From positions 53,581,815-53,645,814 of the forward strand of contig NC_080045.1 in the NCBI RefSeq assembly GCF_012489685.1: DNA of 64,000 bases. Reading direction: 5' to 3'. The translations under genes were made by a program, and so were the position numbers. Below the pieces are notes generated by a model that worked only from the letters and a program-made list of their open reading frames with translations, was not told the origin of the DNA and made no database searches. Positions 62,353-64,000 of the stretch are shown one piece after another. Position 1 is the first letter of the stretch. The number at the start of each line of letters is the position of its first letter. Origin of the DNA: Lotus japonicus. Taxonomy: Eukaryota; Streptophyta; Magnoliopsida; Fabales; Fabaceae.

Positions 62353-63390
62353 TTATTCGGGCTGCAACGCGAGGTTAGCCCATGGTGGAAGCGGTGCACG
62401 AACCATAACACGAAGACCAGTGACAGGGTGTTCAAACGACAATGTCTCAGCATGAAGATGATGAGCATGATAAGTAGCACCTTTCCACTCATACACACCC
62501 TCATATTTCACATCCCCTTTGATAGAAATCCCAAGATACTGACAGTGCAACCGAATCTGATGCGTTCTTCCACTCCTAGGATACGCTCTCACCACTATCT
62601 CATCCTCACCACCACCACCACCACCGTCACCGTTCACCGCTTTTTCTTCAACCACCACCACCCCACTCCCCTCTCGAAACTCCATGTCAGCCTCAGAAAC
62701 TTCCCTGAACCTCCCCTTCTTCCCGTTAACAGACACCACCTCGAACGAAGTTTCCATGTCCCGAACAACCGACCCACCCGGCAGTACACGGCCAACGTCG
62801 GAAGCGGCGTAAACTCGCCACACGCCGAATTTCGACCTCCCGTGACCGGATCTGACGGTCACCGTTTCCCAATCGGGAGCACGCCCGGTGCAGAGCGCGA
62901 TGTATGTTTTCTTCACCCTGTGCTCGGTGAAGGCCTTGACGAGCTTGGCAGCCACCTTGTGCGACTTCGTTATCAGCATGACGCCGCTGGTGTCACGGTC
63001 GAGGCGGTTAGCGAGGTGAAGCTCCGGCACGGTGGTGATGGTGGTAACGGAGGAAAGGAGGGCGTCGCAGTAAATTCCCTGGGGTTTGTTAACGGCGATG
63101 AGTGAGTCGTCTTCGTAGATGATGTGGTCGGTTCTTGACAGAGTGAAGAGCTCTGAGTTTGATGTGGCGATGGTGGCTCTGTTCAGCTCGATTTCCTTCG
63201 AGATTGCTGGAAGCGGAGGGGATAGCGGCACCGGGTAGTTCTCGGCGGTGACGGTGGCGGAGCAATGCGTTTGTTCGCCTTGGCGGGAACTTGACATGGC
63301 TACGGCGGCGGAGAACACGGGTGCCGCGAGTTTCTGAAATGGATGGGTACACGGGCCGATCCAACTCGCTTGCTTCAGTGTTGGACCCAT
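62353..63390 (-). CDS. RNA pseudouridine synthase (RluA/RsuA-like family)
   Basis: A single exon of 345 residues. IIYEDDSLIAVNKPQGI is the N-terminal strand of the family. LHLANRLDRDTSGVML is the catalytic motif, with the Asp of Arg-Leu-Asp as the nucleophile (Asn here replaces the usual His before Arg). YPRSGRTHQIRLHCQYLG is motif III, and the end (HAHHLHAETLSFEHPVTG) is the family's last block. A Gly-run (GGGGGGED) insert sits before motif III. It changes uridine to pseudouridine in RNA; the target RNA is not shown. Plants' 'RNA pseudouridine synthase 1' has this size and is also intronless. An alternative start is the ATG at residue 32 (MSSSRQ); the longer one is kept because the first residues are basic and could be a transit peptide. 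Confidence 0.92.
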   Translation of the reverse strand: MGPTLKQASWIGPCTHPFQKLAAPVFSAAVAMSSSRQGEQTHCSATVTAENYPVPLSPPLPAISKEIELNRATIATSNSELFTLSRTDHIIYEDDSLIAVNKPQGIYCDALLSSVTTITTVPELHLANRLDRDTSGVMLITKSHKVAAKLVKAFTEHRVKKTYIALCTGRAPDWETVTVRSGHGRSKFGVWRVYAASDVGRVLPGGSVVRDMETSFEVVSVNGKKGRFREVSEADMEFREGSGVVVVEEKAVNGDGGGGGGEDEIVVRAYPRSGRTHQIRLHCQYLGISIKGDVKYEGVYEWKGATYHAHHLHAETLSFEHPVTGLRVMVRAPLPPWANLALQPE

Positions 63391-63426
63391 GCGTTTTCCT
63401 CAGCTTCTCATGAATCAAAATATTTA

Positions 63427-63948
63427 GGCTTAATTGCACTTTTGGTCCCCCAACTATTGCCTTCCTGCGAAAATCGTTCCCAAACTTCAAAATTAGCAAA
63501 AAACGTCCTCCAACTATACATGTTGTTGCACTTTTGGTCTGCCGTTTGCCTTCCGTGAGAAAACTAACGTGAGAAGCTGATGTGGCTCCCTCACGCGTGT
63601 CTCACGTGACTTTGCTTGATGACTGGACAAGTCACATGCTTCTCACGTGACTCTAAAAGGGGTAATGGTGAAGAAGACGATGGAGGAGGGAGATGACCGT
63701 TGAAGCCTTTTAGAGTCACGTGAGAAGCATGTGACTTGTCCAGTCATCAAGCTCTCTGAAGAAAGTCACGTGAGACACTCGTGAGGGAGCCACATCAGCT
63801 TCTCACGTTAGTTTTCTCACATAAGGCAAACTGCAGACCAAAAGTGCAACAACATGTATAGTTGGAGGACGTTTTTTGCTAATTTTGAAGTTTGGGGACG
63901 ATTTTTGCAAGAAGGCAATAGTTGGGGGACCAAAAGTGCAATTAAGCC
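63427..63948. mobile_element. Mutator-type foldback element, 522 bp, upstream of the pseudouridine synthase
   Basis: Almost the whole element is two inverted arms of >200 bp: GGCTTAATTGCAC.. on the left and ..GTGCAATTAAGCC on the right, matching inward through tttggtc, gttggaggac and tctcacgttagttttctcac. Exact 9-bp target duplication 'aaatattta' at 63418-63426 and 63949-63957. Shares the GGCTTAATT terminus with the MITE at 7166. It begins 36 bp above the ATG of the minus-strand gene, so it is likely in its 5' UTR or core promoter. Confidence 0.93.
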
Positions 63949-64000
63949 AAATATTTAATGACCAAAATATTTTTTTTATACATTGGAAAATAAAAAATCA

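Noticed and set aside
62284..63105. 273-codon open frame on the plus strand
   Set aside because: It is antisense to the pseudouridine synthase, has biased composition and no known domain; the minus frame carries all family motifs.

Overview
The window is nuclear DNA from a flowering plant, most likely a eudicot and possibly a legume (the legume guess is inference only). Genes are split by AT-rich GT..AG introns, the proteins are typical plant families (PLS-class PPR, DUF1645, DUF3511, RECQL1, plant calreticulin, SAR1, USP), intergenic DNA is AT-rich, and there are many small DNA transposons and SINEs. All splice models were read by eye from donor/acceptor sites and frame continuity. The models for RECQL1, SAR1, USP, calreticulin, the DUF7731-like gene and two transposon genes each sum to a whole number of codons.

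Layout. 1-4765 (+): a DEDDy 3'-5' exonuclease gene cut by the window edge. 4.8-6.4 kb: a 5'-truncated LINE with a 10-bp target duplication, inside a diverged direct repeat. 6440-6775 (+): a DUF3511 protein. 6.8-13.3 kb: gene-poor, with a Helitron-like 3' end, a 398-bp Mutator-type MITE, a lone scramblase-like exon, a foldback element and a SINE. 13371-18097 (+): RECQL1 helicase with a 141-bp hAT MITE in intron 1. 18.1-24.9 kb: a SINE with a 16-bp target duplication, a DUF1645 gene, and otherwise empty DNA.

24978-36507 is the centrepiece: an apparently complete 11.5-kb Mutator-like element (MULE) with ~62-bp terminal inverted repeats and a 9-bp target duplication. It carries four genes: a small protein with an RNase H1 N-terminal/viroplasmin-like domain and a membrane tail (+); an 11-exon ULP1/C48-protease-like protein whose nucleophile Cys appears replaced by Ser (+); a two-exon protein with a B3-like DNA-binding fold (+); and, convergent to them, a FAR1-type MULE transposase (-) interrupted by one in-frame TGA before its C-terminal zinc knuckle. 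Two more terminal-inverted-repeat elements lie just to its right (36.7-38.2 kb).

40195-41649 (+): an E-class PPR protein whose start is ~60 bp from a second Helitron-like 3' end. 42571-43512 (-): a secreted, probably GPI-anchored DUF7731-like protein. 43930-44002 (-): tRNA-Ala(AGC). 45689-47138 (-): SAR1, the COPII GTPase. 48481-50016 (+): an ATP-binding universal stress protein. 52072-54898 (-): calreticulin with 13 coding exons and an exactly spaced ER-stress element upstream. 57.2-61.07 kb (-): an intron-containing vacuolar H+-pyrophosphatase pseudogene with a 530-bp hAT element in it. 62353-63390 (-): an intronless RNA pseudouridine synthase with a 522-bp foldback MULE just upstream.

The host genes do not form a pathway. 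SAR1 and calreticulin both serve the early secretory pathway, but their proximity is probably chance. The four genes inside the MULE do form a unit, bounded by one pair of terminal repeats.
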